Under the pieces are notes generated by a model. The model did no database searches, was not told the DNA's origin, and was given only the letters and a program-made list of their open reading frames with translations. A DNA stretch of 64,000 nt, from NCBI RefSeq assembly GCF_022664535.1, contig NZ_JAKUJY010000002.1, forward strand, positions 124,001-188,000, read 5' to 3'. The stretch is from Sphingobium trunci (GTDB taxonomy: Bacteria > Pseudomonadota > Alphaproteobacteria > Sphingomonadales > Sphingomonadaceae). The translations under genes were made by a program, and so were the position numbers. Below are positions 11,314 through 20,003 of this stretch, piece by piece (positions within the stretch are counted from its first letter, which is position 1; each line of letters begins with the position of its first letter).

Positions 11314-13359
11314 ATGGCGAGCAAGGCGAACAGCAAGAGTGCGGGCGAGGATGCGGATACTGGCGATGCACCGCTGCTGGATCTGAACGAGGCTTCGGTC
11401 AAGAAGCTGATCGCGCGTGCCAAGAAGCGCGGCTACATCACCTATGACGAGTTGAACGACGCCCTGCCGCAGGACCAGATGTCCTCCGAGCAGATCGAGG
11501 ACATCATGTCCGCGCTCAACGAGATGGGTGTGAACATCGTCGAGAATGAGGAAGCCGGCGAAGACGGCGAGGATCAGCGCGACGACAGCGACGACGACAG
11601 CGGCGATGAATCCGCCGAGGATGATGGCTCGCCCCGCCCGGTCGCCGAGAAGAAGAAAGAAACCGTCGACCGCACGGACGACCCGGTGCGCATGTATCTG
11701 CGCGAAATGGGCGCAGTGGAACTTCTCAGCCGTGAGGGCGAGATCGCCATCGCCAAGCGGATCGAGGCGGGTCGCGACACCATGATTCTGGGCCTTTGCG
11801 AAAGCCCGACCACCTTCAACGCGATCATCGAATGGTCGACCGCGCTCAACAATGGCGAGATGCAGCTTCGCGAGATCCTCGATCTCGACGCGATGCTGTC
11901 CAAGGATCCTGCTCCGGAGAATCTGGAGGAAGGCGCCGAGGACGATGATGGCGAGATCAGCGAGAAGACCGCTGGCCCCAGCTTCAAGGAAGAAGAAGAG
12001 CCGGAGGAGGAATCCGCCGATTCCGACGAGGATGAGGACGGCCTGACCGAACGCCGCGCCCGCCGGATGGAAGAAGAAGAAGAGGAGGACAACACCCTCT
12101 CCCTCGCCCAGATGGAAGAGACCCTGAAACCGATGGCGCTGGAGAAATTCGCGACCATCACGGAGATTTTCCGCGCCTTCTCCGCCGCGCAGGAATCGCG
12201 CATGATCGCCATGGCGATCGGCGAGACGTTGAGCCAGAAGGATGAGGACGAATATCAGGAGCTGCGCGAGCAGCTGACCGCCGAGGTCGAGAGCGTCCAG
12301 TTCCACCAGCAGAAGATCGAATATCTGGTCGACCAGCTCTATGCCTATAACCGGCGCCTCACCGCGCTGGGCGGGCAGATGCTGCGCCTGGCCGAGCGCC
12401 ACAAGGTCAGCCGCAAGGATTTCCTCGATCGCTATGTGAACCACGAGTTGGACGATGGCTGGCTCGACAAGGTGTCGGGGCTGGACAAGAAATGGGCCGC
12501 CTTCGCCGCCGCCGAGGGCCGCGCCGTCGAGCGTATCCGCACCGAAGTCAGCGAGATCGCGCAGGCGACCGGCATGTCGCTGTCGGAATTCCGCCGCATC
12601 GTCAACATGGTGCAGAAGGGCGAGCGCGAGGCGCGCATCGCGAAGAAGGAAATGGTCGAGGCGAATCTACGTCTCGTGATTTCCATCGCTAAAAAATATA
12701 CGAACCGCGGCCTGCAATTCCTTGATCTTATTCAGGAAGGCAATATCGGCCTGATGAAGGCGGTCGATAAGTTCGAATATCGCCGCGGCTACAAGTTCAG
12801 CACTTATGCCACCTGGTGGATCAGGCAGGCGATCACCCGTTCGATCGCGGATCAGGCGCGGACCATCCGCATTCCGGTCCATATGATCGAGACGATCAAC
12901 AAGCTGGTCCGCACCAGCCGCCAGTTCCTGCACGAACAGGGCCGCGAGCCGACTCCGGAGGAGATGGCCGAGCGCCTGTCCATGCCGCTGGAAAAGGTGC
13001 GCAAGGTGATGAAGATCGCCAAGGAGCCGATCTCCCTCGAAACGCCGATCGGCGATGAGGAGGATTCGCACCTGGGCGACTTCATCGAGGACAAGAATGC
13101 GATCATCCCGGTGGATGCCGCGATCCAGGCGAACCTCAAGGAAACCGTCACCCGTGTTCTGGCTTCGTTGACGCCGCGTGAAGAACGCGTGCTGCGGATG
13201 CGCTTCGGCATCGGCATGAACACCGATCATACGCTGGAGGAAGTCGGCCAGCAGTTCAGCGTGACTCGCGAACGCATCCGCCAGATCGAGGCGAAGGCGC
13301 TCCGCAAGCTGAAGCATCCCAGCCGCAGCCGCAAGATGCGCAGCTTCCTCGATCAATAA
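11314..13359 (+). CDS. rpoD: RNA polymerase primary sigma factor (sigma-70)
   Basis: 681 residues. Region 1.1 lies at the N-terminus (about 20-80). A long acidic non-conserved insert rich in Glu/Asp follows region 1.2. Regions 2.1-2.4 hold the -10 recognition helix ([19 protein letters not shown]), with region 3 after it. Region 4 ends in the -35 helix-turn-helix ([20 protein letters not shown]). This is the housekeeping sigma factor. It lies downstream of dnaG and is closed by a strong intrinsic terminator at 13405-13434. The length matches other alphaproteobacterial RpoD proteins. Confidence 0.98.
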   Translation: MASKANSKSAGEDADTGDAPLLDLNEASVKKLIARAKKRGYITYDELNDALPQDQMSSEQIEDIMSALNEMGVNIVENEEAGEDGEDQRDDSDDDSGDESAEDDGSPRPVAEKKKETVDRTDDPVRMYLREMGAVELLSREGEIAIAKRIEAGRDTMILGLCESPTTFNAIIEWSTALNNGEMQLREILDLDAMLSKDPAPENLEEGAEDDDGEISEKTAGPSFKEEEEPEEESADSDEDEDGLTERRARRMEEEEEEDNTLSLAQMEETLKPMALEKFATITEIFRAFSAAQESRMIAMAIGETLSQKDEDEYQELREQLTAEVESVQFHQQKIEYLVDQLYAYNRRLTALGGQMLRLAERHKVSRKDFLDRYVNHELDDGWLDKVSGLDKKWAAFAAAEGRAVERIRTEVSEIAQATGMSLSEFRRIVNMVQKGEREARIAKKEMVEANLRLVISIAKKYTNRGLQFLDLIQEGNIGLMKAVDKFEYRRGYKFSTYATWWIRQAITRSIADQARTIRIPVHMIETINKLVRTSRQFLHEQGREPTPEEMAERLSMPLEKVRKVMKIAKEPISLETPIGDEEDSHLGDFIEDKNAIIPVDAAIQANLKETVTRVLASLTPREERVLRMRFGIGMNTDHTLEEVGQQFSVTRERIRQIEAKALRKLKHPSRSRKMRSFLDQ

Positions 13360-13404
13360 GCGATTCCCCGACAGGAAGAGCGCGGGGCACGGCAAAATGA
13401 TCCG

Positions 13405-13434
13405 AAAAGGGCGGCTTTTGGGTCGCCCTTTTTT
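13405..13434 (+). terminator. Intrinsic terminator of rpoD
   Basis: AAAAGGGCG pairs with CGCCCTTTT around a short loop and is followed by further T residues (TTTTTTG). It lies 46 bases after the rpoD stop. Stem plus U-tract make this a convincing rho-independent terminator separating the dnaG-rpoD unit from the next gene. Confidence 0.85.
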
Positions 13435-13521
13435 GTTGGCGTAAACTCCTCTTTTACCTCGCTTCTCTACGGTCGCGGAACAGCGCCCCGATGGCTTGTC
13501 CGGAGCGCGCAGGGGATGATG

Positions 13522-14202
13522 ATGAGCGAAGCAGCACCGCGTTATCAATTTGGCGATGTATCGCATGTTCTGGACGCCCTGGTGGCGGCGGACGGCACCG
13601 CGGGTCATGGCTATGCCAGCGGCGCGCGCGCCAGCCTGGGGCCCAATGCGACGCTATCGCTGCCGGACCTGGCCGATGCGGCCCATTATCTCTGTCTTCT
13701 CCACGGCCGGCATCCGGGTGTGATCGACCATGCCGCCACACGTTCGGCGGACAATGCCGCCCGCGCTTGGCTGATTCAGGCAGCGGACGGCTTTGCACGG
13801 GAGCGGACCTATCTGACCCAGGTGACCGTCGCGGTCGGGCCCGCGCCCAGCACCGCGGGGCAAAGCGACTGCGAAACCGTCGTCAGCCAGCAGCGTCACG
13901 CACTCGACATGCTGGCCCAGTCGGACCGGCGTGGCTGTGCCATGGGCGCGGCCATTGCGCTGGTGCTGGATTGGCGATCGGTCCGGCACATTTTGGACAT
14001 CGCCGCGATTCGCGTGGGAGTGGAGCCGCATGGCTGCGACCTGCCCGATCGTGGTTCCACGCTGGAGGTCGCGCGCGCCATTGGCGGCGACGACGCGATC
14101 GACCGGGCCATCCTTTTTGGTGCGCGCCAGTTGTTGAACCAGCATCGCGGCCTTTGGGACGTGCTCCAGGCCCGGGCCAAAATTCGCGCTCGCAAGGGCT
14201 GA
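13522..14202 (+). CDS. Conserved hypothetical protein, sphingomonad type
   Basis: 226 residues. Three ATGs in a row occur at 13516-13522; the third is best placed behind AGGGG (6-base gap). I do not recognise a characterised domain. The protein is soluble, with no signal peptide. It has a LPDLADAAHYLCLLHGRHPGVIDHAA segment near residue 50 and a GDDAIDRAILFGARQLLNQHRGLWDVLQAR helical C-terminus. It could belong to a sphingomonad-only DUF (DUF6975 is one I half recall, unverified). It lies just upstream of the MoxR ATPase gene on the same strand. Confidence 0.75.
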   Translation: MSEAAPRYQFGDVSHVLDALVAADGTAGHGYASGARASLGPNATLSLPDLADAAHYLCLLHGRHPGVIDHAATRSADNAARAWLIQAADGFARERTYLTQVTVAVGPAPSTAGQSDCETVVSQQRHALDMLAQSDRRGCAMGAAIALVLDWRSVRHILDIAAIRVGVEPHGCDLPDRGSTLEVARAIGGDDAIDRAILFGARQLLNQHRGLWDVLQARAKIRARKG

Positions 14203-14288
14203 TCGCGAAAAAACACGCATAAAGCATTTGCTCCGCTGCCCCGCTTTGCCATAACCGGTCTGGAACATGGGCAGGATGAGTGAAGAAT

Positions 14289-15134
14289 ATGCGGTTTGAA
14301 GGCACGCAGGATTATGTCGCCACCGATGATCTGAAGGTGGCCGTCAACGCCGCGGTGCTGCTTCGCCGCCCCCTTCTGGTGAAGGGCGAGCCGGGCACGG
14401 GCAAGACCGTGCTGGCGCAGGAAATCGCCAAGGCGCTGGACGCCCCCCTGATCGAATGGAACGTCAAGTCGACCACCAAGGCTCATCAGGGCCTGTATGA
14501 ATATGACGCAGTCGCCCGTCTGCGCGACGGCCAACTGGGCGATCCCCGCGTTCATGAGATCAGCAACTATATCCGCAAGGGCAAGCTGTGGGAGGCTTTC
14601 ACCTCTCCCACCCTGCCCGTGCTGCTGATCGACGAGATCGACAAGGCCGACATCGAATTTCCCAACGATCTGTTGCAGGAACTCGATCGCATGGCCTTCC
14701 ATGTCTATGAAACGGGGGAGACGATCGCGGCCAAGGAACGGCCGGTGGTGGTCATCACCTCCAACAATGAGAAGGAATTGCCGGACGCTTTCCTGCGCCG
14801 CTGCTTCTTCCACTATATCAAATTCCCCGATCGGGAGACGATGCAGGCGATCATCGACGTGCATTTCCCCGGCATCCAGAAGATCCTGGTGAACCGGGCG
14901 CTGGAAATCTTCTATGAGATCCGGGACGTTCCCGGCCTCAAGAAGAAGCCGTCGACCAGCGAATTGCTCGACTGGTTGAAGCTGATCCTGGCCGAGGACA
15001 TGCCGCTGGAGGTCTTGCAGGAGCGCGATCCGACCAAGGCCATTCCCCCGCTGCACGGCGCGCTGCTCAAGAATGAGCAGGATGTCATGATGTTCGAACG
15101 GCTCGCCTTCATGGCACGCCGGCAGGGCCGCTGA
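14289..15134 (+). CDS. MoxR family AAA+ ATPase
   Basis: 281 residues from ATG 14289 (MRFEGTQDYVATDD); a GTG at 14280 is an alternative. Walker A is GEPGTGKT (33-40), Walker B is LLIDEID (about 112-118), and the sensor 1 Asn lies in VVITSNNE, so it should hydrolyse ATP. MoxR proteins act as chaperone-like ATPases, usually with a VWA-domain partner encoded nearby, to mature metal enzymes or complexes. The likely partner is the CoxE-like VWA gene at 18176. Here the two are about 3 kb apart, separated by three genes including one on the opposite strand. Confidence 0.93.
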   Translation: MRFEGTQDYVATDDLKVAVNAAVLLRRPLLVKGEPGTGKTVLAQEIAKALDAPLIEWNVKSTTKAHQGLYEYDAVARLRDGQLGDPRVHEISNYIRKGKLWEAFTSPTLPVLLIDEIDKADIEFPNDLLQELDRMAFHVYETGETIAAKERPVVVITSNNEKELPDAFLRRCFFHYIKFPDRETMQAIIDVHFPGIQKILVNRALEIFYEIRDVPGLKKKPSTSELLDWLKLILAEDMPLEVLQERDPTKAIPPLHGALLKNEQDVMMFERLAFMARRQGR

Positions 15135-15138
15135 ACCC

Positions 15139-15552
15139 ATGCCCCATGGTGCTGGGTGCCTGTGTGGACAGGTGCGGATCAGCATCGATGCGGAACCGAT
15201 GGCGGCGCGCATGTGCTGGTGCCGCCTCTGCCAATATCTGGGCGCGGGATCGGGCACGGTGAATGTCTGCTTCCCGTCCGACAAAGTGAACATAAAGGGC
15301 GAAGTGCGTTGGTATGCGAGCATCGCGGATAGCGGCAATGCCATGCGGCGCGGCTTTTGCCCCGAATGCGGAACACCGTTGGTCAGCATGGCCGAATCGC
15401 GGCCGCATCTGACCTTCATTCGTGCCGGCGCGCTGGACGATCCCGATCTGAAGGCGCCCGAAGCCGTCATCTGGACGGGCACGGCGCCTGACTGGGCGCA
15501 TCTCGACCCGAATCTGCCCCATTTTCCTGCACAAATGCCGCCGGTTGCTTAA
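15139..15552 (+). CDS. GFA/CENP-V family zinc-binding protein
   Basis: 137 residues, starting 4 bases after the MoxR stop, so probably co-transcribed. It shows the zinc-site cysteines of the GFA (glutathione-dependent formaldehyde-activating-like) fold: CLCGQV near residue 7, CWCRLC near 26, and FCPECGTPL in the middle. The family name overstates function: most members are not shown to act on formaldehyde, and some bind glutathione or other thiols. No signal peptide, so cytoplasmic. Confident as a family call; substrate unknown. Confidence 0.88.
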   Translation: MPHGAGCLCGQVRISIDAEPMAARMCWCRLCQYLGAGSGTVNVCFPSDKVNIKGEVRWYASIADSGNAMRRGFCPECGTPLVSMAESRPHLTFIRAGALDDPDLKAPEAVIWTGTAPDWAHLDPNLPHFPAQMPPVA

Positions 15553-15647
15553 AAGCCTGCTTGCACCGGCGCCGCATTTCGGCTCAACCTTTCCTTCTGC
15601 CATTCAAAGCCGCGCAAAGACGGCCATGAATTTTGGGAAGGATGCCA

Positions 15648-16670
15648 ATGCCCAAGCGTGCGTTGTCCTTTTTAACGGCCGTGCTGGCCCTGTCAGCGGC
15701 CGCGATGGTGCATGCAGCCGAAAATGGGGAAGCCTGGACACCGACCGCGACCGCTTTGCGGGCCGATGCCGCAGGGATCGCCCTGCCTCAGACCGTCGCG
15801 GGATTGTCGCTGTCGAAAAGCGGCGAGGTGTCCAACGGTGGCAAGGGCATCGATAACTACGCACAATATCTGTCGGATGACGGGGCGATCCAGGCGACGC
15901 TGTACGTCTATATGCCGAGCTATGCCGACGCATCCCTGGCCGCCTATATGACCGACAAGGCGATCATGGACCGTTTCGGCGCGAAGACCCGGCGCACCGC
16001 CTATGCCAGCATTGCGGCGGCGGGGCATGCGAACGGCGCGATCCGGGCGGTCTATGACGATGCGGCGGATGGCGCGCTCACGACGGCGGCCGCCTTTGTC
16101 CATGCCGGGCGGTGGCTGGTGAAGCTGCGGATCACCGGCCCGTCGGAGCGGCGCAAGGAGATATTGGCGGGCCTCGACGGGATGGTGAACGGCCTGCAAT
16201 TTGACGATGCTTCGGCCATTCAGTCCACGACTCCGGCCAAATTCGCAGCCTGTCCGGCGGGCGACCGCGAGGATGCCCGCATCACCGGTCCTTCCGCTGC
16301 CGCGCCGGTTGCCAGCGCCATGCCGAGGGAAGGAAGTGCGACCCTGTGCATCCGGGATCAGGTCAGGACGGCCGAGGGCAGTTACGACATGCTACAGCAA
16401 GCCGGCGTCAAGGGCGGCGCGATCATCGTTCCGGTGGACGATGCGGGCACGGTGCTGGCCTTCGATCCTGCGCGGAACGGCCAGGGCTATCAGCTTTCCA
16501 TTCATTCGGTCGGGCAGACCGATCTCTATGGCGTCTATGACAAGATACCCAGCCCCCGCCAGATCGCACAGATTTTGGACGGCAAGGATCCGCAGACAGC
16601 CCAGGCCGGTACCGTTGCGGCTTTTGCGGCGAACGGCGAAGTGACCCTGCGCAGCGCAACCAGTCGCTGA
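15648..16670 (+). CDS. Secreted hypothetical protein
   Basis: 340 residues from ATG 15648, preceded by GGGAAGG with good spacing; two in-frame upstream starts fit less well. Residues 1-22 form a signal peptide (KR, hydrophobic core, MVHA-A cleavage), so it is periplasmic or exported. The first half (VAGLSLSKSGEVSNGGKGIDNYAQY ... LYVYMPSYAD) looks like a small alpha/beta domain; the second half holds two Cys residues (CPAGDRED, LCIRDQ). I do not recognise a family. It is downstream of the GFA gene on the same strand and convergent with the chemoreceptor gene, with 2 bases between stops. Confidence 0.75.
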   Translation: MPKRALSFLTAVLALSAAAMVHAAENGEAWTPTATALRADAAGIALPQTVAGLSLSKSGEVSNGGKGIDNYAQYLSDDGAIQATLYVYMPSYADASLAAYMTDKAIMDRFGAKTRRTAYASIAAAGHANGAIRAVYDDAADGALTTAAAFVHAGRWLVKLRITGPSERRKEILAGLDGMVNGLQFDDASAIQSTTPAKFAACPAGDREDARITGPSAAAPVASAMPREGSATLCIRDQVRTAEGSYDMLQQAGVKGGAIIVPVDDAGTVLAFDPARNGQGYQLSIHSVGQTDLYGVYDKIPSPRQIAQILDGKDPQTAQAGTVAAFAANGEVTLRSATSR

Positions 16671-16672
16671 TC

Positions 16673-18112
16673 TCAGATCAGATAGCCGACTTCGTACAGG
16701 CCCCAGCGGCGGCTACGGAAGATCAGCGGCACGAAGACGCTGCGCAGGGCGCGATAGCGGCCTTCGCCCAGATCCTGCCGGTAGGTGAAGAGGAAGAAAT
16801 CCCCCTCTCCGTCGAGGGCGCTGCGGGTCTGGCTGTCCATGAATATCTGCCGGTTGCGGGCATTTTCCATGTTCCAGCGCCACTGTCCGGGCCGTTGGGG
16901 CTGACTGCGCGCGCTGATATGGGTCGGCAGATAGCCGTTCATGTCCACCAGGCAACAACCGACGATGGCTGAATCCTGTGCCGTCCTGCGATCCAGCAAG
17001 GGGCGCACATATTGATCGGCAAAGGCGGTGAAGCCATTTTCATATTGCGCCGGTTCCGACCCCGGCACAGGCCGATAGGCCGTATCGAACAGGCGATCCA
17101 TGTCGAGCAACTGTCGCTCGAAAGCCTGTTCGATCAACGCCATCACTTCCACGGCACCCTCTTCGGCCAGGGCGATATAGCGGCTGTTGCGCGTGACATG
17201 GCCGCCATGCGCCGAGCTGTTCAGCATGGCATTCGCCATCCCCTCCAGCCGCTCCAGCTGTCCCCGCACCGTTTCGACGCGGGTGGCGCTCTCCGTCGAG
17301 GACTGGCTGAACAGCGAAAGGCCCTGCCGCAATGCATTGACATCGCCATCCGCCTCGTCGGTGCAGTTGACGATGCTGTCGGAACGCTCGCCGAACTGCG
17401 TCACCAGCGAGGCGATTTCGGCCATTGTGACGCGCAACGTGTCGATATGGGCGCCTGCGTCACGCCCCCGGGCAATATTGGCTTCCACCCCGCCGATGAG
17501 CTGACGGGCATCGCGATCGAGTTGCCCCAGCTTGTCGCCGACCGAGGCGGCCGAATCCCCCGCCTGCCCTGCCAGGCGGCGGATTTCGTCAGCCACCACG
17601 GCAAAACCCAGGGTCGCTTCACCACCGCGCGCGGCCTCGATCGCGGCATTGACGCCCAGCAGCCGGGTCTGGCGGGCGATGGTGCCCAGTTCGTCCGATA
17701 TGCCGCCTACCGTCTCGATGACGTCCAGAAAGCGGCGAAGGCGCCCCTCCAGACCCGTCACATTCTCGATAAGCTGCATCACCTGCCCCAGCGACTGGGT
17801 GATGGCGTCATGCCCTTCGGCGATGATCCTGCCGGCTCGGCGGGCAGTGAGGCTGAGTTCCTGGGCGGCGAGGACACTTTCATTCTGGCTGACGGCCAGC
17901 GCCTCCATATTCGACTGCAATTCGGCAAGGCGCGCGGAATCGTTCTGGATGCGGAGATTCAACTCGCCCAGGAAGCCAGCGGTTTCGCTGCACTGCAATG
18001 CGATGTCGCCCGATCGTTCCCCAAGGTCGGTCAACAAGTGCTCGTTTTCCAATGATACCCCGCCCGTTCCGCCCGATATGGATACTGCCTTGTTAACCTT
18101 GCATTGCAACAC
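16673..18112 (-). CDS. Soluble methyl-accepting chemotaxis-type receptor
   Basis: 479 residues from ATG 18112; the true start may be a TTG at 18052, since the first 20 residues look non-conserved. No membrane segment is present, so the receptor is cytoplasmic. The centre (about 140-200) is the MCP signalling hairpin, with tip-like sequence ARQTRLLGVNAAIEAARGG and AVVADEIRRLAGQAG. The C-terminal about 130 residues hold NGYLPTHISARS and NARNRQIFMDSQTR, a sensor-like domain often found after MCP hairpins. The classical E-[IV]-x-x-I-x-x-I-A-x-Q-T tip is degenerate. It interrupts the otherwise plus-strand MoxR to VWA region. Confidence 0.85.
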   Translation of the reverse strand: MLQCKVNKAVSISGGTGGVSLENEHLLTDLGERSGDIALQCSETAGFLGELNLRIQNDSARLAELQSNMEALAVSQNESVLAAQELSLTARRAGRIIAEGHDAITQSLGQVMQLIENVTGLEGRLRRFLDVIETVGGISDELGTIARQTRLLGVNAAIEAARGGEATLGFAVVADEIRRLAGQAGDSAASVGDKLGQLDRDARQLIGGVEANIARGRDAGAHIDTLRVTMAEIASLVTQFGERSDSIVNCTDEADGDVNALRQGLSLFSQSSTESATRVETVRGQLERLEGMANAMLNSSAHGGHVTRNSRYIALAEEGAVEVMALIEQAFERQLLDMDRLFDTAYRPVPGSEPAQYENGFTAFADQYVRPLLDRRTAQDSAIVGCCLVDMNGYLPTHISARSQPQRPGQWRWNMENARNRQIFMDSQTRSALDGEGDFFLFTYRQDLGEGRYRALRSVFVPLIFRSRRWGLYEVGYLI

Positions 18113-18175
18113 TTAACATTCCGACAACGGCCAGAGCTTGCATCATTCGCGATGCTGGAAGAGAAGGGTCGCACT

Positions 18176-19351
18176 ATGATGCTCAATTTTCTCGATGCGC
18201 TCCGCTCTGCCGGCATCCCCGCCAGTATCAAGGAGCATCTGCTGCTGCTCGAAGCGCTGGACCGCGACGTGATCGGTCAGCGGCCCGAGGACTTCTATTA
18301 TCTCGCCCGTGCGACCTATGTGAAGGACGAGGGGCTGCTGGACCGCTTCGACCAGGTGTTCGCCCGCGTTTTCAAGGGCGTGCTGGGCACGGACGGGGTC
18401 GAGGCGGAGATTCCGGAAGAATGGCTGCGGCTGGTGGCGGAGAAATTCCTGAGCCCCGAGGAGATGGAGAAGATCAAGTCGCTGGGTAGCTGGGACGAGA
18501 TCATGGAGACGCTGAAGAAGCGGCTGGAGGAGCAGAAGGAGCGGCATCAGGGCGGCAACAAATGGATCGGCACTGGCGGCACATCCCCCTTCGGCCATGG
18601 CGGCTATAATCCCGAAGGCGTGCGAATCGGTGGCGAAAGCCGCCACAAGCGCGCCATAAAGGTCTGGGAAAAGCGGGAATTCGCCAATCTCGACAACACG
18701 AAGGAACTGGGCACCCGCAACATCAAGGTGGCGCTGCGGCGGTTGCGGCGCTTCGCGCGGGAAGGCGCGGCCGACGAACTGGACCTGGACGAGACCATCC
18801 GGGGCACAGCGCGGCAGGGCTGGCTGGATATCCGGATGCGGCCGGAACGGCACAATGCGGTCAAGCTGCTGCTGTTCCTGGACGTCGGCGGATCGATGGA
18901 CCCCTTCATCAAGCTGTGCGAAGAGATGTTTTCCGCGGCGACCAGCGAATTCAAGAATATGGAATTCTTCTACTTTCACAACTGCCTGTACGAGGGCGTT
19001 TGGAAGGATAATCGCCGCCGCTTTTCGGAGCGGACGCCGACCTGGGACGTCCTGCACAAATATGGCCATGACTATAAGGTGATCTTCGTCGGCGACGCGG
19101 CGATGAGCCCCTATGAGATCAGCCATCCCGGCGGATCGGTAGAGCATATGAACGAGGAGGCGGGCGCCGTGTGGCTGGGCCGCGTCACCCATACCTATCC
19201 CGCCGCCGTGTGGCTGAACCCGTCGCAGGAGGCGCATTGGGGCTACAGCCAGTCGACCGCGATCATCCGCGAGATCATGAACGATCGCATGTACCCGCTG
19301 ACCATCGAGGGGATCGATGCGGCGATGCGGGAACTGACCCGCAAGCGGTAG
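18176..19351 (+). CDS. CoxE-like VWA domain protein, MoxR partner
   Basis: 391 residues from ATG 18176, behind AGAAGG. The N-terminal half is helical and charged (FLDALRSAGIPASIKEHLLLLEAL). A Gly-rich linker (GTGGTSPFGHGGYNPEG, about 132-148) follows. The C-terminal VWA domain carries a MIDAS-like DVGGS (236-240; the canonical motif is D-x-S-x-S, so the first Ser is Gly) and a later FVGDAAMSP. CoxE-type proteins work with MoxR ATPases in assembling metal enzymes such as CO dehydrogenase. No such target gene is in this window. A hairpin follows at 19379-19400. Confidence 0.88.
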   Translation: MMLNFLDALRSAGIPASIKEHLLLLEALDRDVIGQRPEDFYYLARATYVKDEGLLDRFDQVFARVFKGVLGTDGVEAEIPEEWLRLVAEKFLSPEEMEKIKSLGSWDEIMETLKKRLEEQKERHQGGNKWIGTGGTSPFGHGGYNPEGVRIGGESRHKRAIKVWEKREFANLDNTKELGTRNIKVALRRLRRFAREGAADELDLDETIRGTARQGWLDIRMRPERHNAVKLLLFLDVGGSMDPFIKLCEEMFSAATSEFKNMEFFYFHNCLYEGVWKDNRRRFSERTPTWDVLHKYGHDYKVIFVGDAAMSPYEISHPGGSVEHMNEEAGAVWLGRVTHTYPAAVWLNPSQEAHWGYSQSTAIIREIMNDRMYPLTIEGIDAAMRELTRKR

Positions 19352-19378
19352 GATCTGGGTGACATAGGTGACACGATG

Positions 19379-19400
19379 AAGGCGCCGGACGGCGCCCTTT
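19379..19400 (+). terminator. Terminator hairpin after the VWA gene
   Basis: GGCGCC-GGAC-GGCGCC followed by CTTTCC, starting about 28 bases after the VWA stop. Stem of six GC pairs with a short T-run. A second inverted repeat, AGCCGTCC (19427-19434) with GGACGGCT (19451-19458), lies next to the end of the minus-strand gene at 19481 and may serve that transcript. Confidence 0.6.
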
Positions 19401-19480
19401 CCGTGAATTTTCCGACAGGGTCAAAGAGCCGTCCTGACCCTAACGGAACCGGACGGCTGTAGGACAGGAAAATCCGACCG

Positions 19481-19756
19481 TCACTCGTCCGTCAGGCACC
19501 ATGTCTGTTCGGCGGGGCAATTTCGCTCCGGATGGTCGCCATCGGGATTGTCGCCCCAGACCGGGCTGTCCCATGTCGGCCCGTTGCCGTCGAAGCTGCC
19601 ATCCTTGCCGCATAGCTGCTTTTCAGGCTTGCAGCGGCGTTCGGGGTGATCCCCCTTGGGCTTGTCCTTCAGGGTGGGGGCGGCCAGGGACGGGGTCGAC
19701 AGGACCAGGCAGGATGCCAGGCCTGCCAGGGCGAAGCGGCGCAGATAAGGGTGCAT
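19481..19756 (-). CDS. Small secreted protein with a duplicated Cys motif
   Basis: 91 residues from ATG 19756. Residues 1-26 are a signal peptide (basic start, LALAGLASCLVLS core, SLAA cleavage). The mature part contains two copies of one 15-residue unit: GDHPERRCKPEKQLC (35-49) and GDHPERNCPAEQTWC (73-87), each with Cys-x6-Cys, joined by a Gly/Asp/Trp-rich linker. The spacing suggests two small disulfide loops in the periplasm. I do not recognise a family. It is flanked by inverted repeats and a dispersed repeat, and is transcribed alone. Confidence 0.7.
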   Translation of the reverse strand: MHPYLRRFALAGLASCLVLSTPSLAAPTLKDKPKGDHPERRCKPEKQLCGKDGSFDGNGPTWDSPVWGDNPDGDHPERNCPAEQTWCLTDE

Positions 19757-19882
19757 GATGAAGTTTCTCCCCGCGTCGGATGACGCGAGAAGCATGATAT
19801 CCGTTTCGGGCGGGCACCCGCTCTGGGCATAGGGGTTAGACCGTAAACGCCTGATCCGATGCGCCGTCCCTCCTGAAGGGCT

Positions 19883-19977
19883 TAGAGCATCGTGCGCAAA
19901 AGTGGGCGAGCCGGAGGCATGTGACTCCTTGCCCGGGTTTTGCGCTTGAAACGATGCGAAAACAAAAACCAGAGCGC
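19883..19977. repeat. Dispersed hairpin-forming repeat of the AGAGCAT type, copy A
   Basis: Begins TTAGAGCATCG and ends AAAACAAAAACCAGAGCG. Nested complementary arms are GCATCGT (19887-19893) with ACGATGC (19951-19957), GCGCAAAA (19894-19901) with TTTTGCGC (19938-19945), GGGC with GCCC, and GGAG with CTCC, so nearly the whole element can fold into one long hairpin. Elements with this opening and this A-rich exit are scattered through alphaproteobacterial genomes. It lies beyond the 3' end of anmK. A shorter relative occurs at 26110-26170. Confidence 0.65.
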
Positions 19978-20003
19978 GCGACTTGCGTCCGTGGGGCGGA
20001 GGC

